A DNA stretch of 64,000 nt from CBDCVA01 sp965222935 [NCBI: Candidatus Latescibacterota bacterium] (GCA_965222935.1 CBDCVA010000002.1:62001-126000); one strand, 5' to 3'. Shown: positions 8,668-18,392, numbered from the stretch's first letter. The notes: a model not told the origin generated them from the letters alone. Numbers and translations are program-made.

Positions 8668-9552
8668 ATGGTGGAGACGGGTTCCTGGACGGTGAAAGTG
8701 GGCCTGGCGGAGATGCTCAAGGGTGGCGTGATCATGGATGTGACTACACCCGAGCAAGCGGAGATCGCCGAAGGGGCCGGGGCGGCTGCGGTCATGGCAC
8801 TGGAGCGTGTGCCGGCGGACATCCGGGCGCAGGGTGGCGTAGCACGAATGGCCAACCCGCGCATCGTCAAGGCGATCATGAGTACCGTAAGCATCCCCGT
8901 GATGGCGAAGGCGCGCATCGGCCACTTCGCGGAAGCGCAAGTGCTCGAGGCATTGGGCGTGGACTTCATCGACGAGAGCGAGGTTCTCACCCCAGCCGAT
9001 GAACACAACCACATCGACAAATGGGCCTTTAGCGTGCCCTTCGTCTGCGGTTGCACGGATCTGGGCGAGGCGCTCAGGCGCATCGGCGAGGGCGCCGCGA
9101 TGATCCGGACCAAGGGCGAGGCCGGTAGCGGCAATGTGGTCGAGGCGGTCCGCCACATGCGGCTTGTGATGGGCCATATCCGCTCGCTTGGGTCAAAGAG
9201 CGAAGATGAGCTCTATGCGGCTGCTAAGGAACTGCGCGCCCCCGTGGAGCTGGTTAAGCAGGTGGCGCGCGAGGGGAAGCTGTCCGTGCCCAACTTTGCC
9301 GCGGGCGGGATCGCCACCCCGGCCGACGCGTCGCTCATGATGCAGCTCGGCGCCGAATCGGTCTTCGTCGGCTCGGGCATCTTCAAGTCATCCGATCCGC
9401 CCGCCCGCGCCCGCGCCATCGTACTCGCCGCGACTCACTACCAGGACCCAAAGGTCATCGCCGAAGTAAGCGAGGAGCTAGGCGAGGCCATGCCAGGGCT
9501 GGACGTGCGCACCATGCCCGAGGAGGAACTGCTCCACAAGCGCGGCTGGTGA
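8668..9552 (+). CDS. pdxS: Pyridoxal 5'-phosphate synthase subunit PdxS
   Basis: Synthase subunit of the DXP-independent vitamin B6 pathway; it makes PLP from ribose 5-phosphate, glyceraldehyde 3-phosphate and ammonia from PdxT. The protein has 294 residues, the standard length. Family strings are [50 protein letters not shown] and [12 protein letters not shown], which include the active-site lysines and the phosphate loop. ATG 8668 was selected over 8641 because GGAGGTGAGGG at 8655-8665 is ideally placed. pdxT follows 166 bases downstream on the same strand. Confidence 0.97.
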   Translation: MVETGSWTVKVGLAEMLKGGVIMDVTTPEQAEIAEGAGAAAVMALERVPADIRAQGGVARMANPRIVKAIMSTVSIPVMAKARIGHFAEAQVLEALGVDFIDESEVLTPADEHNHIDKWAFSVPFVCGCTDLGEALRRIGEGAAMIRTKGEAGSGNVVEAVRHMRLVMGHIRSLGSKSEDELYAAAKELRAPVELVKQVAREGKLSVPNFAAGGIATPADASLMMQLGAESVFVGSGIFKSSDPPARARAIVLAATHYQDPKVIAEVSEELGEAMPGLDVRTMPEEELLHKRGW

Positions 9553-9718
9553 CGTTCGTGACATCGCCTCTCCCTCCCTCCGAGTTCTTGGGCTCTCCCT
9601 TCCCTGCGTGCGGAGTGGGGCCGGGGGGGCTAGAAGCCTCCACGAAATGTCGGTAGCTCCCGACACACCTTTACCACCCTGACTTCATCGAGGGCAGCCG
9701 TCCTGATCCCGTCGAGGG

Positions 9719-10333
9719 ATGACCCTAGATCAAACCATGCGCATCGGCATCCTGGAGCTTCAGGGCGACTTCGCGGCACACGCGCGGGTCCTGCGCGAGT
9801 TAGAGACGGAGATCTGCGGCGTTCGTGCGCCCGGCGATCTGGAGGGACTCGATGGCATCATCCTCCCCGGCGGCGAAAGCACGACGATGCTCAAGCTGCT
9901 TCACCAAGGTGGGCTTTGGGAACCGCTGCGCGATAGGCTGTTAGCGGGCCTTCCAGCGCTGGGCACGTGCGCCGGGCTGATCCTGCTCGCCCAACAGGTG
10001 CACGGCCCTGAACAGGAGAGCATCGGCGTCCTGGCCGTGGTCGTTGAGCGGAACGCTTACGGCCGCCAGCGCGAGAGCTTTGTCGCTGAAGCACCCATCC
10101 CCGCCTTGGGCCCCGATCCCAAGCCCCTGGTTTTCATTCGCGCACCCAAGATCACCGAAACCGGCGATGGCGTCCGCACGCTGGCGACCTATGAGGGCGA
10201 CCCCATCCTCGTGGCGCAGGGCGCGATTCTCGCGGCCGCCTTCCACCCCGAGTTGACGCCGGAGGCGAGCGTGCACCGCCTCTTCCTAGGGCTCGCGGGG
10301 GGCCATTCCACCATCGGCGGGAATAAGGGTTGA
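9719..10333 (+). CDS. pdxT: Pyridoxal 5'-phosphate synthase glutaminase subunit PdxT
   Basis: Class I glutaminase partner of PdxS. The protein has 204 residues. Diagnostic motifs are IGILELQGDFAAH, ILPGGESTTM, the nucleophile Cys in GTCAGLILLA (about residue 83), and the His/Glu pair in FHPELTPE near 174. ATG 9719 has a GAGGG just upstream; ATG 9737 would remove only six residues. The intergenic stretch before it (9553-9718) is pyrimidine- and G-rich with no recognisable gene. Pairing with the upstream pdxS supports the assignment. Confidence 0.95.
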   Translation: MTLDQTMRIGILELQGDFAAHARVLRELETEICGVRAPGDLEGLDGIILPGGESTTMLKLLHQGGLWEPLRDRLLAGLPALGTCAGLILLAQQVHGPEQESIGVLAVVVERNAYGRQRESFVAEAPIPALGPDPKPLVFIRAPKITETGDGVRTLATYEGDPILVAQGAILAAAFHPELTPEASVHRLFLGLAGGHSTIGGNKG

Positions 10334-10450
10334 GTTCGACACGTCGTCCCCAAGAACCACCCGTGTTTATCGTTGGACTAGCGTGGCTCGGTTGCGCATG
10401 GAGGTGAGGCGTCGAGCCACCCGCGTTTTCACAGGCTTCTAATTCGGCCC

Positions 10451-10930
10451 ATGACCGTAGAAATCAGGGACATATCGGCATCTGAACTGGACGAACTGTT
10501 CCAGTTATACGAGCACCTGCACGCGTCCGATGACCCGCTGCCGCCACGGCGGGAAGTCGAAGCCCTGTGGCAAAACATCCAGCGCAACCCGGACCTGAAG
10601 TACTTTGGTGCGTTCATACAGGGCAGGCTGGTTTCTTCATGTACGCTGACGATGATCCCGAATTTGACGCGTGGCTGTCGGCCCTACGGCGTCATCGAAA
10701 ACGTCGTGACGCACGCCGGTTTCAGGAGGAGAGGATATGGCCGATCGGTTCTCGATCATGCCCTTTCTTACGCCTGGAGGAGGCACTGCTACAAGATCAT
10801 GCTACTCACAGGACGGAAGGATGAGGGAACCTACCGATTCTATGAGTCGGCTGGATTTGATCGAGATGCCAAGCAAGCTTTCTTGGCGACGCCCAGGAAA
10901 GCCGAACCCAATGCTGAAGCGGACGGCTGA
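10451..10930 (+). CDS. GNAT family N-acetyltransferase
   Basis: 159 residues with a single GNAT fold. The acetyl-CoA pyrophosphate-binding motif is RRRGYGRSV near residue 97, preceded by the beta strand VIENVVTHAGF; LLTGRKDEGTYRFYESAGF is the usual motif B ending. The substrate is unknown. The ATG follows a stop-rich stretch and has no strong Shine-Dalgarno. It lies between pdxT and a sugar kinase without tight spacing to either. Confidence 0.82.
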   Translation: MTVEIRDISASELDELFQLYEHLHASDDPLPPRREVEALWQNIQRNPDLKYFGAFIQGRLVSSCTLTMIPNLTRGCRPYGVIENVVTHAGFRRRGYGRSVLDHALSYAWRRHCYKIMLLTGRKDEGTYRFYESAGFDRDAKQAFLATPRKAEPNAEADG

Positions 10931-10971
10931 TCACTGCCGCTGAGCCCGCACGTTATTCCTTCCTCGGTATA

Positions 10972-12525
10972 ATGTCCCCAGTGGAAGCCATCGTCGCCGC
11001 TGACGCCGGCAGTAGCGGCTGCAGGGCGCTTCTCTTCGATCTTGGGGGGCGTAAGCTAGCTCACGCGCACCAGCCTTACGCCTCAGACTACCTCCCAGAC
11101 GGCGGCGTCGAGCAGGACGCCGAGACCTGGTGGGAGGCTCTCTGCGCCACGATACGCGCTGCGCTCGCCCAGACGCCCAACGTTCGGCCTCTCGCGCTGG
11201 GCCTGACCTCCAAGCGTTCGAGCGTCATTCCCCTGGGCCCGGACGGCTCGCCGCTCCGAAAGGCCATCCTTTGGCAGGATAGGCGCACGCGGACTCAGTG
11301 TGCCGAACTGGATGAGCGCTTGGGCGCAGCCGCCCTCTACGAGCGGACGGGCCTGGTGCTCCACACCTACTTCACGCTGCCCAAGCTCCTATGGCTGCGC
11401 GACCATGAGCCCGATCTGCTCCACCGGACGGCGACCTTCGCCATGGTACACGATTTTCTCGTCGGGCGGCTGACAGGCCAAGTGCTCACCGACCCATCGC
11501 AGGCCTCACGCACGATGCTCTACGATCTGGGAGCGGGCGCGTGGGCGCAGGACCTGTGCGAAGCCGCCGGTGCCCGGGTCGGGCAAATGCCCCAGATTAT
11601 GCCGCCGGGGTCCGTCGTGGGCACCGTCACACCCCAGGCAGCCAACCGGACATCGCTCCCCGAGGGTCTGCCCGTTGTGTCCGCCGGCGGCGACCAGCAG
11701 GCCGCTGCACTCGGGACGGGTGCGGACGTCGGCGGCGTCATCAGCGTGGTGACCGGCACCGGCTCGTTCGTCGTCGCGCCGGTGGATGCTCCACGGCTCC
11801 ACCCTGAGCGCCGCACCCTCTGCACGGCCCACGTCATCCCCGGTCAGTTCACGTGCGAGGCCGGTATATTCACTACGGGAGCGGTCTACCGCTGGCTGCG
11901 GAACCTCTTGTGGCATCCCGATGTTCACGGCACAACGAAAGGCGAGAGTGCCCGTGACCCGTACGAGCGGCTGAATGAACTCCTATCCCGGACGCCGCCG
12001 GGCGCCCACGGCTTGGTCCTCGTCCCTCACTTCACGGGCTCGGCCGCGCCCTACTGGGACCCCGAGGCGACGGGCGTCCTGGTTGGGCTCACGCCGGGAC
12101 ATGGCCCTGGCCACCTGGCGCGGGCGGTTGCCGAGGGCGTCGCTTGCGAGATCGCGAAGAACCTGGCTGAGATCGAAAGTCTGGGCGCCCCGGTGCGCGA
12201 GCTTCGGGCTAGCGGTGGCGCTTACCGCTCTCGGGCCTGGCTGGAGATTCAGGCGAATGTCTTCGAGCGGCCGGTGGTCAAAAACAACGTTGAGGAGACC
12301 GCGGCGTTGGGTGCTGCGGTCCTGGCGGCAACAGCCATCGGCGCCCATGCCTCGCTGGAGGCCGCGCGCGAGGCTATGGTTCGCCCGCAGATGCTGGCAC
12401 CCATCGTGCCCGACCCCAAGGCGTATCCCACCTACCGTCGACTGCGCCAAAGCCACAACCGCGTCTACGAAGCGCTGCGCGAGGCCGGGATCTTTAGTGA
12501 CATCGCAAGGGAGAGCGCTGCGTAG
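10972..12525 (+). CDS. FGGY carbohydrate kinase, xylulokinase-like
   Basis: ATP-dependent sugar kinase of 517 residues, the normal FGGY length. The N-terminal phosphate-binding loop is DAGSSGCRALLFD (10-22), the sugar-contacting segment LTSKRSSVIPL and ILWQDRRT follow, and the adenosine region contains GTGSF near 262 and ASGGAYRSRAWLEIQA near 405. Xylulokinase is the closest recognisable subtype, but ribulokinase- or erythritol-kinase-like specificity is possible. The ATG lies inside a perfect TATAAT (10968-10973). If that is a -10 box, translation could instead begin at GTG 10981 on a leaderless transcript. Confidence 0.86.
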   Translation: MSPVEAIVAADAGSSGCRALLFDLGGRKLAHAHQPYASDYLPDGGVEQDAETWWEALCATIRAALAQTPNVRPLALGLTSKRSSVIPLGPDGSPLRKAILWQDRRTRTQCAELDERLGAAALYERTGLVLHTYFTLPKLLWLRDHEPDLLHRTATFAMVHDFLVGRLTGQVLTDPSQASRTMLYDLGAGAWAQDLCEAAGARVGQMPQIMPPGSVVGTVTPQAANRTSLPEGLPVVSAGGDQQAAALGTGADVGGVISVVTGTGSFVVAPVDAPRLHPERRTLCTAHVIPGQFTCEAGIFTTGAVYRWLRNLLWHPDVHGTTKGESARDPYERLNELLSRTPPGAHGLVLVPHFTGSAAPYWDPEATGVLVGLTPGHGPGHLARAVAEGVACEIAKNLAEIESLGAPVRELRASGGAYRSRAWLEIQANVFERPVVKNNVEETAALGAAVLAATAIGAHASLEAAREAMVRPQMLAPIVPDPKAYPTYRRLRQSHNRVYEALREAGIFSDIARESAA

Positions 12526-12849
12526 ATGCGGTGTGGGTCAAGGTGTCTTCACCTTCGCGCACGCGCTGTACCACGATCCCCGCTTCGGACCAGCGTTCGG
12601 GAGGACCTACCGAAGCGGCTCATGCTCTACTTAGCCTACAGGAAGAAAGTTTCTGCAACGAAAGAGAGAGCTTTGGCATTTTATAGTATATGAAAAGTCG
12701 CGGACTGTACGCACCGATCCCGTCTGTAGGGCTGGATCGTTCGGAGCTCATCGTTCACCGAATAGGAGGTGAGGCCACCCGCTACGGAAATGACGGACCA
12801 TCCGCGTTTGATGACCCATACATCCACTGCACACATGTGAGGTAAAGCC
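12526..12849. other. Intergenic region with AT-rich patch, no gene seen
   Basis: 324 bases between the kinase and a secreted-protein gene. An AT-rich patch around 12676-12700 contains TATAGT and is the likely promoter zone, but no convincing -35 box is spaced to it. A GTGAGGTAAAG Shine-Dalgarno precedes the ATG at 12850. No coding frame or RNA gene is recognisable. Confidence 0.4.
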
Positions 12850-13797
12850 ATGCAGCATAGAAAGCTGATTCTCATGGCCGCGATGTTCCTCGGTTTGGGA
12901 CATGGCGACGCCACAGGGACCCATCTGACCCTAAGTTTTTCCGGGATTGAACCTCTGGCCAATGGCTACCACTACGAAGGCTGGGCCATCGTTGACGGGG
13001 CGCCCGTCGCGACGGGCAAGTTCAACGTAGACGCCAATGGTGCCCTGGTAGACCTAAACGGCAATGCCATCCCCGGCGGTGTTTTCGAGACGGGAGTCGA
13101 CATCAGCGGTGCGGCCGCCATCGTTCTCACGATCGAGCCCACTGGGGACACCGATGCCATCCCGTCAGATACCCACTATCTGTCCGGAGGCGTCGCCAAT
13201 GGTTCGGCGGCACTGACCGTCGGCCACGCAGCGTCTTTGGGGGATGACTTCACGGGTGCAATGGGGCAGTACGTCCTGGCGACGCCGACCGACGATTCCG
13301 ACGAAAACGAGAACAGCGGCGTCTGGTTCCTGGATCTCTCTTCCGGGGAGCCAGCCCAAGGCCTCACGCTCCCGACGTTACCCGCCGGGTGGGTCTATGA
13401 GGGGTGGGCCGTGATCGATGGGATACCCGTGACGACGGGGACCTTCACCGACCCGGCTATGGCTGATATGAGCGCGCCGTTCAGCGGTTCAGGCAGTGGA
13501 CCGCCTTTCCCGGGGGAAGACTTCCTCATGAACGCGCCAGACGGCTTGGAATTTCCTACGGACCTGGCGGGCCGCGTGGCGGTCATCTCCATCGAGCCAT
13601 CGCCCGATGACAGTGCGGGTCCCTTTACGCTCAAGCCGTTGGTCGCTGGGATTCCGGGCGATGCCATGGATCATGTGACGTATGCCATCATGGACAATCA
13701 GGCCACTGGCTTTCCTACGGGGATGGCGACCATCGAGCAGGCGGTGGCGGTCGAGGCCTCGAGTTGGAGCACCGTGAAAGCGCTGTTCCGGCCTTAG
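12850..13797 (+). CDS. Secreted two-repeat beta protein with C-terminal SSWxxxKxxFR tag
   Basis: 315 residues of unknown function. The N-terminus (QHRKLILMAAMFLGLG) looks like a signal peptide. Two internal repeats begin YEGWAIVDGAPVATGKF (about 40) and YEGWAVIDGIPVTTGTF (about 183). This pattern resembles the C-terminal sensor region of anti-sigma-K-type proteins but has no zinc-binding or membrane segment. The composition is acidic and Gly/Thr-rich, as in extracellular beta sandwiches. The last 18 residues, VAVEASSWSTVKALFRP, closely match the end of the CBM9-like protein at 37745-38665. Exported location is inferred. Confidence 0.7.
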   Translation: MQHRKLILMAAMFLGLGHGDATGTHLTLSFSGIEPLANGYHYEGWAIVDGAPVATGKFNVDANGALVDLNGNAIPGGVFETGVDISGAAAIVLTIEPTGDTDAIPSDTHYLSGGVANGSAALTVGHAASLGDDFTGAMGQYVLATPTDDSDENENSGVWFLDLSSGEPAQGLTLPTLPAGWVYEGWAVIDGIPVTTGTFTDPAMADMSAPFSGSGSGPPFPGEDFLMNAPDGLEFPTDLAGRVAVISIEPSPDDSAGPFTLKPLVAGIPGDAMDHVTYAIMDNQATGFPTGMATIEQAVAVEASSWSTVKALFRP

Positions 13798-14174
13798 AAG
13801 GGCGATGGTGACCAGGGTCCGCTCAGAGTTTGGGACGTCCTTGGTCTCAGAACCCCACGGAATGGGCCGGTCTCTCTGCGGAGGGATCGGCCCTTATCTA
13901 TGGTCGAGCCTCTCCTCCGAGGGCCATTGAGAGGGCAGTGCACCGACGGCTGGTCATCGCGGAGCTTGACGGGTGGAGCCGCCGCTTCGAGTCCCATCCT
14001 GAAGAGGTCATGGTCATAGCGAAGGTCGGCTCGCCACGGATCGGCTCTACGCGCGCCGCCAGATCGATGGAAAATGAAGGGTGTCAGTTCATGCGACGCG
14101 CCCATAAGGAGCTTGCGGCAGCGCCCGGTAAGACTTTCCTAGCTTGTCCCATCGGATGATCGCAGAGGGGGAGC
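13798..14174. other. Intergenic region, no gene supported
   Basis: 377 bases. A plus-strand frame at 13830-14159 has Arg/Ser-rich composition and no family resemblance, so it was not called. GGGCCG near 13864 and CGGCCC near 13888 could form a short hairpin after the upstream gene. A GAGGGGGAG Shine-Dalgarno precedes the next start. Confidence 0.35.
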
Positions 14175-14978
14175 ATGATGATTGTGGAATGGAATGAGCA
14201 TATGTTCAGCCCTGATGTGAAGCGCTATCCCTTCCACAGAGATGCTCCGTATACGCCCGGTATCTCGCGTCTACCGGACGATCCGCTAGAAGCCTACCTG
14301 GAGCGGATGGCGGAGGAGCATATCGACCGGGCAGTCCTGGTCCAACCCGGACCCTATGTGGACGACCACAGCTTGATCCTCGACTGCCTGGAGCGGGAAT
14401 CCCGGCGCTTGAAGGGCACGAGCCTCTTTAATCCCGAGAATCCAGATGCGCCCCGCAAGCTGGAGGAACTAGTCGCCGGCCAGCCGCACATCATCGCCAC
14501 TCGTTTTCATGCCACCGGGAGTAAGGGGTCCGACCTAAACGGCATCGCCAGTCCACGGGTGCGCGCCCTCTGGGAGAGAGCCGGTGAACTAGGGCTTATC
14601 ATCGAGCTTCATATTGGACCCAACTACGCGCTCGATGCGGCTGCGGCCATTGGAGCCTATCCCGAGTTCACGGTGCTGATCGACCATCTGGCGGAGCCTC
14701 ACATGGGGGATGCCGTTGAGTACGCGCATGTGCTGGATCTGGCTTCATTTGACAACGTGTACATGAAGCTTTCCGGGCTGAATCACTTCTCTTCGGACGC
14801 TCCCCTATACCTCGAGGCCTGGCCTTTCACGCGCCGGGTGATCGATGCTTTCGGACCCGATCGACTGGTGTGGGGCAGTGGCACGCCCCGGATCGTGGAT
14901 GCGCATATGGAGGGGTTTTCCGAGAACGAGCGGATGAAGGTGAAGGGAGATAACCTGATGAGGCTGCTGGACTGGTGA
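14175..14978 (+). CDS. Amidohydrolase 2-family TIM-barrel protein, partly degenerate metal site
   Basis: 267 residues of the PF04909-type (ACMSD/LigW-like) barrel. IIATRFHATG, LIIELHIGP, TVLIDHLAEPH and DRLVWGSGTP are the expected core strands. The first metal motif, usually DxHxH, reads NEHMF, and the last catalytic Asp (usual GSDxP) is Gly in WGSGTP, so canonical hydrolysis is doubtful. It may be a lactonase- or isomerase-like variant, or inactive. AGAGGGGGAG lies upstream of ATG 14175; ATG 14178 is an alternative. It is isolated from the related pair at 58-59.6 kb. Confidence 0.78.
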   Translation: MMIVEWNEHMFSPDVKRYPFHRDAPYTPGISRLPDDPLEAYLERMAEEHIDRAVLVQPGPYVDDHSLILDCLERESRRLKGTSLFNPENPDAPRKLEELVAGQPHIIATRFHATGSKGSDLNGIASPRVRALWERAGELGLIIELHIGPNYALDAAAAIGAYPEFTVLIDHLAEPHMGDAVEYAHVLDLASFDNVYMKLSGLNHFSSDAPLYLEAWPFTRRVIDAFGPDRLVWGSGTPRIVDAHMEGFSENERMKVKGDNLMRLLDW

Positions 14979-15032
14979 CGCTGTTGGCTCCGTGCTCTTC
15001 GTACGCGCCTCGGTCGTGAGAGAATCGCCGTC

Positions 15033-18000
15033 GTGAACGCTGTCCTCTGGCTCTTGGTCCTAGCCTCGGGTGCAGCCGGGCTCGCGTACGAGTTGCTGTG
15101 GATGCGGCTTCTGGCACTCGTGTTCGGCGTCTCCTCTTTCGCCGTTGTGACGGTGCTCGCCGTCTTCATGGGAGGGCTCGCCCTTGGGAGTGCGCTCTTC
15201 GGACGGCTCATCAACCGGGGCGGGCGGCCTCTCCAATGGTATGCGGCGATGGAGGCGGGTATCGGTGCCCTGGGGCTGGCCTCGCCGTTTCTGATAGAGG
15301 CCACCAGTCACGTCTACATCACCGCATACGTGACGCTCGAAGGCGCTGAGGCGCTGAGTGTCGCGATCAAGTTCGTGCTCGCCTCGGCCGTCCTTTTGCC
15401 GCCGACGATACTCATGGGCGGCACGATTCCAGTCCTGAGCCGCCTCGTTGTGGAACACGCTGGCCATGTCGGCTGGCGGGTCGGTGCGATTTACGCGTTC
15501 AACACACTGGGCGCAGTGGCTGGGTGTTTTCTGACGGGGTTCGTCGCGCTGGCGGCGTTGGGGGTGAGCGCGACGCTCCAGTGGGCGGTCGTGCTGAACC
15601 TGGCCGCAGCCTTCGGGGCTTTAGCGCTTGACCGACTGCATACCTCCGGGCCTGAAGTACCCAGCCCGCTTTCCGACTCATCGCGGAAAGCCCTCGCGAC
15701 ACCTATCGCGCCGTCAGACCGCGTCGTTTGCCTCGTGACCTGGACCTATGCCGCGACAGGGTTTGCGGCGCTGTGCTACGAGGTGGTGTGGACGCGTCTT
15801 CTAGTCTACGTCCTCGGACAGACGACCTACGCCTTCACGACGATGCTGACGACTTTCCTCTGTGGGGTCGCCCTCGGCAGCTTCATCTTCGCCCGGCTGG
15901 CGGATCGCTCCCGCGATCCTGTTCGTCTCTTTGCGGTGACGCAGTGCGCAGGAGCCATCGCCGCCATCGGGGTCATGCCATCAATCGAGTATCTCATGGC
16001 CTTCAGCCCTTACACTGCCGCTGGCTATTCAGTCCAGCCCTGGTGGTCCTCGATCGGACCCAAGTTCCTGGCCGCAGGAGCGACTATGTTAGTGCCCACG
16101 CTGCTCCTTGGGGGAGCCTTCCCCATCGTCAGTCGGATCGTCGTCGGGCGCTTAGACACCATCGGTGGCTCGATCGGCCGCGTTTATGCGCTCAACACAC
16201 TGGGCGCCATTCTGGGTTCCGTGGTGGCGGGGTTCCTGTTCGTCCCCCTCTTCGGTGTGCGGCTGACGCTGTCCGTGGTCACTTGCATCTCGTTCGTTCT
16301 TGGCGTGTTCCTGTTCGCTTATTCGCGCTCGTGGAAGAGGAGATCCTTGCGATGGGCTGCGTTGGGAGCTTCGGCCGCCTTCTTCCTTCTGAACGTGGGT
16401 GTCTCGACTCAGACGCCGTTGATTCTCTCGACGGCCAGGATCGCCCGAGCGCTCCAGGGGTTCGAAGTGCTCTACGCGAAGGAAGGGCTTGACGCTTCGC
16501 TCGCGGTGGTCCAGCGTCGCGCCGATGGGATCAAGGAGCTGAACATCAACGGGGCCAATACAGCCTTCACGGCCTACGAGGATATTCAAGTGCACCTCTT
16601 GCTCGGGCATCTGCCGATGCTCTTTCACCCGAATCCCCAAAAGGCCTTGATCGTCGGCTTCGGCTTCGGCAGTACGGCTCGAGCGATGCTCTGCTACGAT
16701 CCCGAGCGTGTCGATTGCGTCGAGCTCGTCCGCGATGAAATCGAGACGGCCTCGCTGTTCTTCGAGCAGAACCGCGGTGTGCTCGATGATCCGCGCCTGC
16801 GCTTGCTGATCGGTGACGGCCGCAATCACATCTTTGCGACCCAAGAGACCTACGATGCCATCTCGTTCAACGCGGTGCATCCGAGGTTCAGTTCGAGTCT
16901 CTACTCCGAGGATTTTTATCGCCTCTGCAAGGAGCGGCTGAGCCCCGACGGCACGGTCTGCGCATGGCTCGCCACCAATGCCATGACGCCGGATGAGTAC
17001 AGGATGCTCGTCAGGACCTTCGTGCGTGTCTTCCCGCATGCGACGCTCTGGTGGGTGAATCCGGGCCATACGGTGCTCGTCGCGACGGAGCACCCCCTGG
17101 CTCTGGATATCGATGTCTTCCGGGGCCGGTTGGCGGCACCGGCGGTTCGCAAGCACCTCGCTGAAGTCAATCTCGAGGCGCCGGAGGTCCTCCTGGGCAT
17201 GCTCCTGCTCAATGAGACGGATCTCGCATCGTACACCCGGGGCGACCTGCTGCACACCGATGATAGGCCCCACATGGAGTTTCCGTGGGTGGTCGCTGAA
17301 GGCATGGCGTCCGAAATCGTGGAAACCTTGCGTCGGCTACGCTCTCATCCAACGACGATCCTGGCGGGCCCACCCGGCACCACCGCGTGGGCCGCGCTCG
17401 ACCGACAGTATGTCGCCATGGGCCACGTCATCGAGGGTCAGGTCCGCGACTGGTTGAGCCGCGACATCCCGCTGGCCCTCGAAGCGTTCAAGCGGGCCAG
17501 AGCGCTGGTCCTAGGCGACGCCAATGTGGGGTACTTCCTCGCGGCTGCCGAGCGTGATCAACAACGCCTCCGCACGGTCGATGTCCGTGCCATCGCCGAT
17601 GTCGGTCAACTCATGATGAAAGGGCGAGTAGAACTGGCTGGAGGGCGGCCCGAGCCAGCACTGGCCGCTTTCCAGAAGGTGACCGAGCTCATGCCCGAAG
17701 CCACTGAAGCGCATGCCCATCTCGGCCAAACGTTGAATCAACTCGACCGGCATGTCGAAGCCGTCGAGGCGTTCGAGCGCGCTTTGAGGCTCGCACCCGA
17801 CGACGTAGCGGCGCTTGTGGGGCTTGCGAGCGTCCGGAGCAGGACCGGTGACCTCGAAGGTGCTCAACCTCTGCTCGAACGGGCGATCTCGCTCCAACCG
17901 GATGCGGCGGCGGCCTACGTCCACCTGGGCGCGGTGCTGTTTCAACTCGGTGAGGAAGATGCGGCCTTCAGTGCATCACGGACGGCACTCCAGCTAGATT

Positions 18001-18392
18001 CCACGCTTGTAGAAGCCCACTCGAACCTCGGGATGCTCTATGCGCGTCGCGGCGATTTCGAGCGGGCCGAACGGGAGTTCCTGGCGGTCACGGACGCGAT
18101 GCCCGACGCCGCTGAGGCGCATAACAATCTGGCGCTGGTCTATGGAAGAACGGGCGAAGTCGAGCGGGCGGAGGAAGCGTTCCGGCGCGCCATCACGATT
18201 GACGGAGAGTACGCGCGTGCCTACGTGAACCTGGGTGCGCTCTACGCCCAGACCGGCAGGCTGGATCAGGCGGTCAAAGCGTGGCGCATAGCGCTCAAAA
18301 TTGACCCCAGCGAGCCCTTCGCGCGTGCGAACCTGGCGCGCCACCAAGCCGTATCTCGAAGCATTCCCAGCCAGGGCGAGGCGGAACGATGA
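15033..18392 (+). CDS. Fused polytopic membrane / spermidine-synthase-like / TPR protein
   Basis: 1119 residues starting GTG. Residues 1-470 form many hydrophobic helices in two homologous halves (GLAYELLWMRLLALVFG near 11; GFAALCYEVVWTRLLVYVLG near 245), as in SpeE-linked transporter-like proteins. Residues about 530-680 are a spermidine-synthase-type Rossmann methyltransferase-like domain (LIVGFGFGSTA, RLLIGDGRNH). From about 860 to 1105 there are at least six TPR units such as AHAHLGQTLNQL and AYVNLGALYAQTG. Polyamine synthesis is not certain; this three-part architecture is seen mainly in environmental genomes and may modify or export small molecules or envelope material. The gene is intact. 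Confidence 0.8.
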   Translation: MNAVLWLLVLASGAAGLAYELLWMRLLALVFGVSSFAVVTVLAVFMGGLALGSALFGRLINRGGRPLQWYAAMEAGIGALGLASPFLIEATSHVYITAYVTLEGAEALSVAIKFVLASAVLLPPTILMGGTIPVLSRLVVEHAGHVGWRVGAIYAFNTLGAVAGCFLTGFVALAALGVSATLQWAVVLNLAAAFGALALDRLHTSGPEVPSPLSDSSRKALATPIAPSDRVVCLVTWTYAATGFAALCYEVVWTRLLVYVLGQTTYAFTTMLTTFLCGVALGSFIFARLADRSRDPVRLFAVTQCAGAIAAIGVMPSIEYLMAFSPYTAAGYSVQPWWSSIGPKFLAAGATMLVPTLLLGGAFPIVSRIVVGRLDTIGGSIGRVYALNTLGAILGSVVAGFLFVPLFGVRLTLSVVTCISFVLGVFLFAYSRSWKRRSLRWAALGASAAFFLLNVGVSTQTPLILSTARIARALQGFEVLYAKEGLDASLAVVQRRADGIKELNINGANTAFTAYEDIQVHLLLGHLPMLFHPNPQKALIVGFGFGSTARAMLCYDPERVDCVELVRDEIETASLFFEQNRGVLDDPRLRLLIGDGRNHIFATQETYDAISFNAVHPRFSSSLYSEDFYRLCKERLSPDGTVCAWLATNAMTPDEYRMLVRTFVRVFPHATLWWVNPGHTVLVATEHPLALDIDVFRGRLAAPAVRKHLAEVNLEAPEVLLGMLLLNETDLASYTRGDLLHTDDRPHMEFPWVVAEGMASEIVETLRRLRSHPTTILAGPPGTTAWAALDRQYVAMGHVIEGQVRDWLSRDIPLALEAFKRARALVLGDANVGYFLAAAERDQQRLRTVDVRAIADVGQLMMKGRVELAGGRPEPALAAFQKVTELMPEATEAHAHLGQTLNQLDRHVEAVEAFERALRLAPDDVAALVGLASVRSRTGDLEGAQPLLERAISLQPDAAAAYVHLGAVLFQLGEEDAAFSASRTALQLDSTLVEAHSNLGMLYARRGDFERAEREFLAVTDAMPDAAEAHNNLALVYGRTGEVERAEEAFRRAITIDGEYARAYVNLGALYAQTGRLDQAVKAWRIALKIDPSEPFARANLARHQAVSRSIPSQGEAER

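Noticed and set aside
10396-10435. GGAGGTGAGG...GCCACCCGC wording also found near 12763
   Set aside because: Only about 18 shared bases with a different gap; likely chance similarity around a Shine-Dalgarno-like purine tract.
13830-14159. Plus-strand 109-codon frame
   Set aside because: No recognisable motif; codon third positions are not GC-biased as in real genes here.
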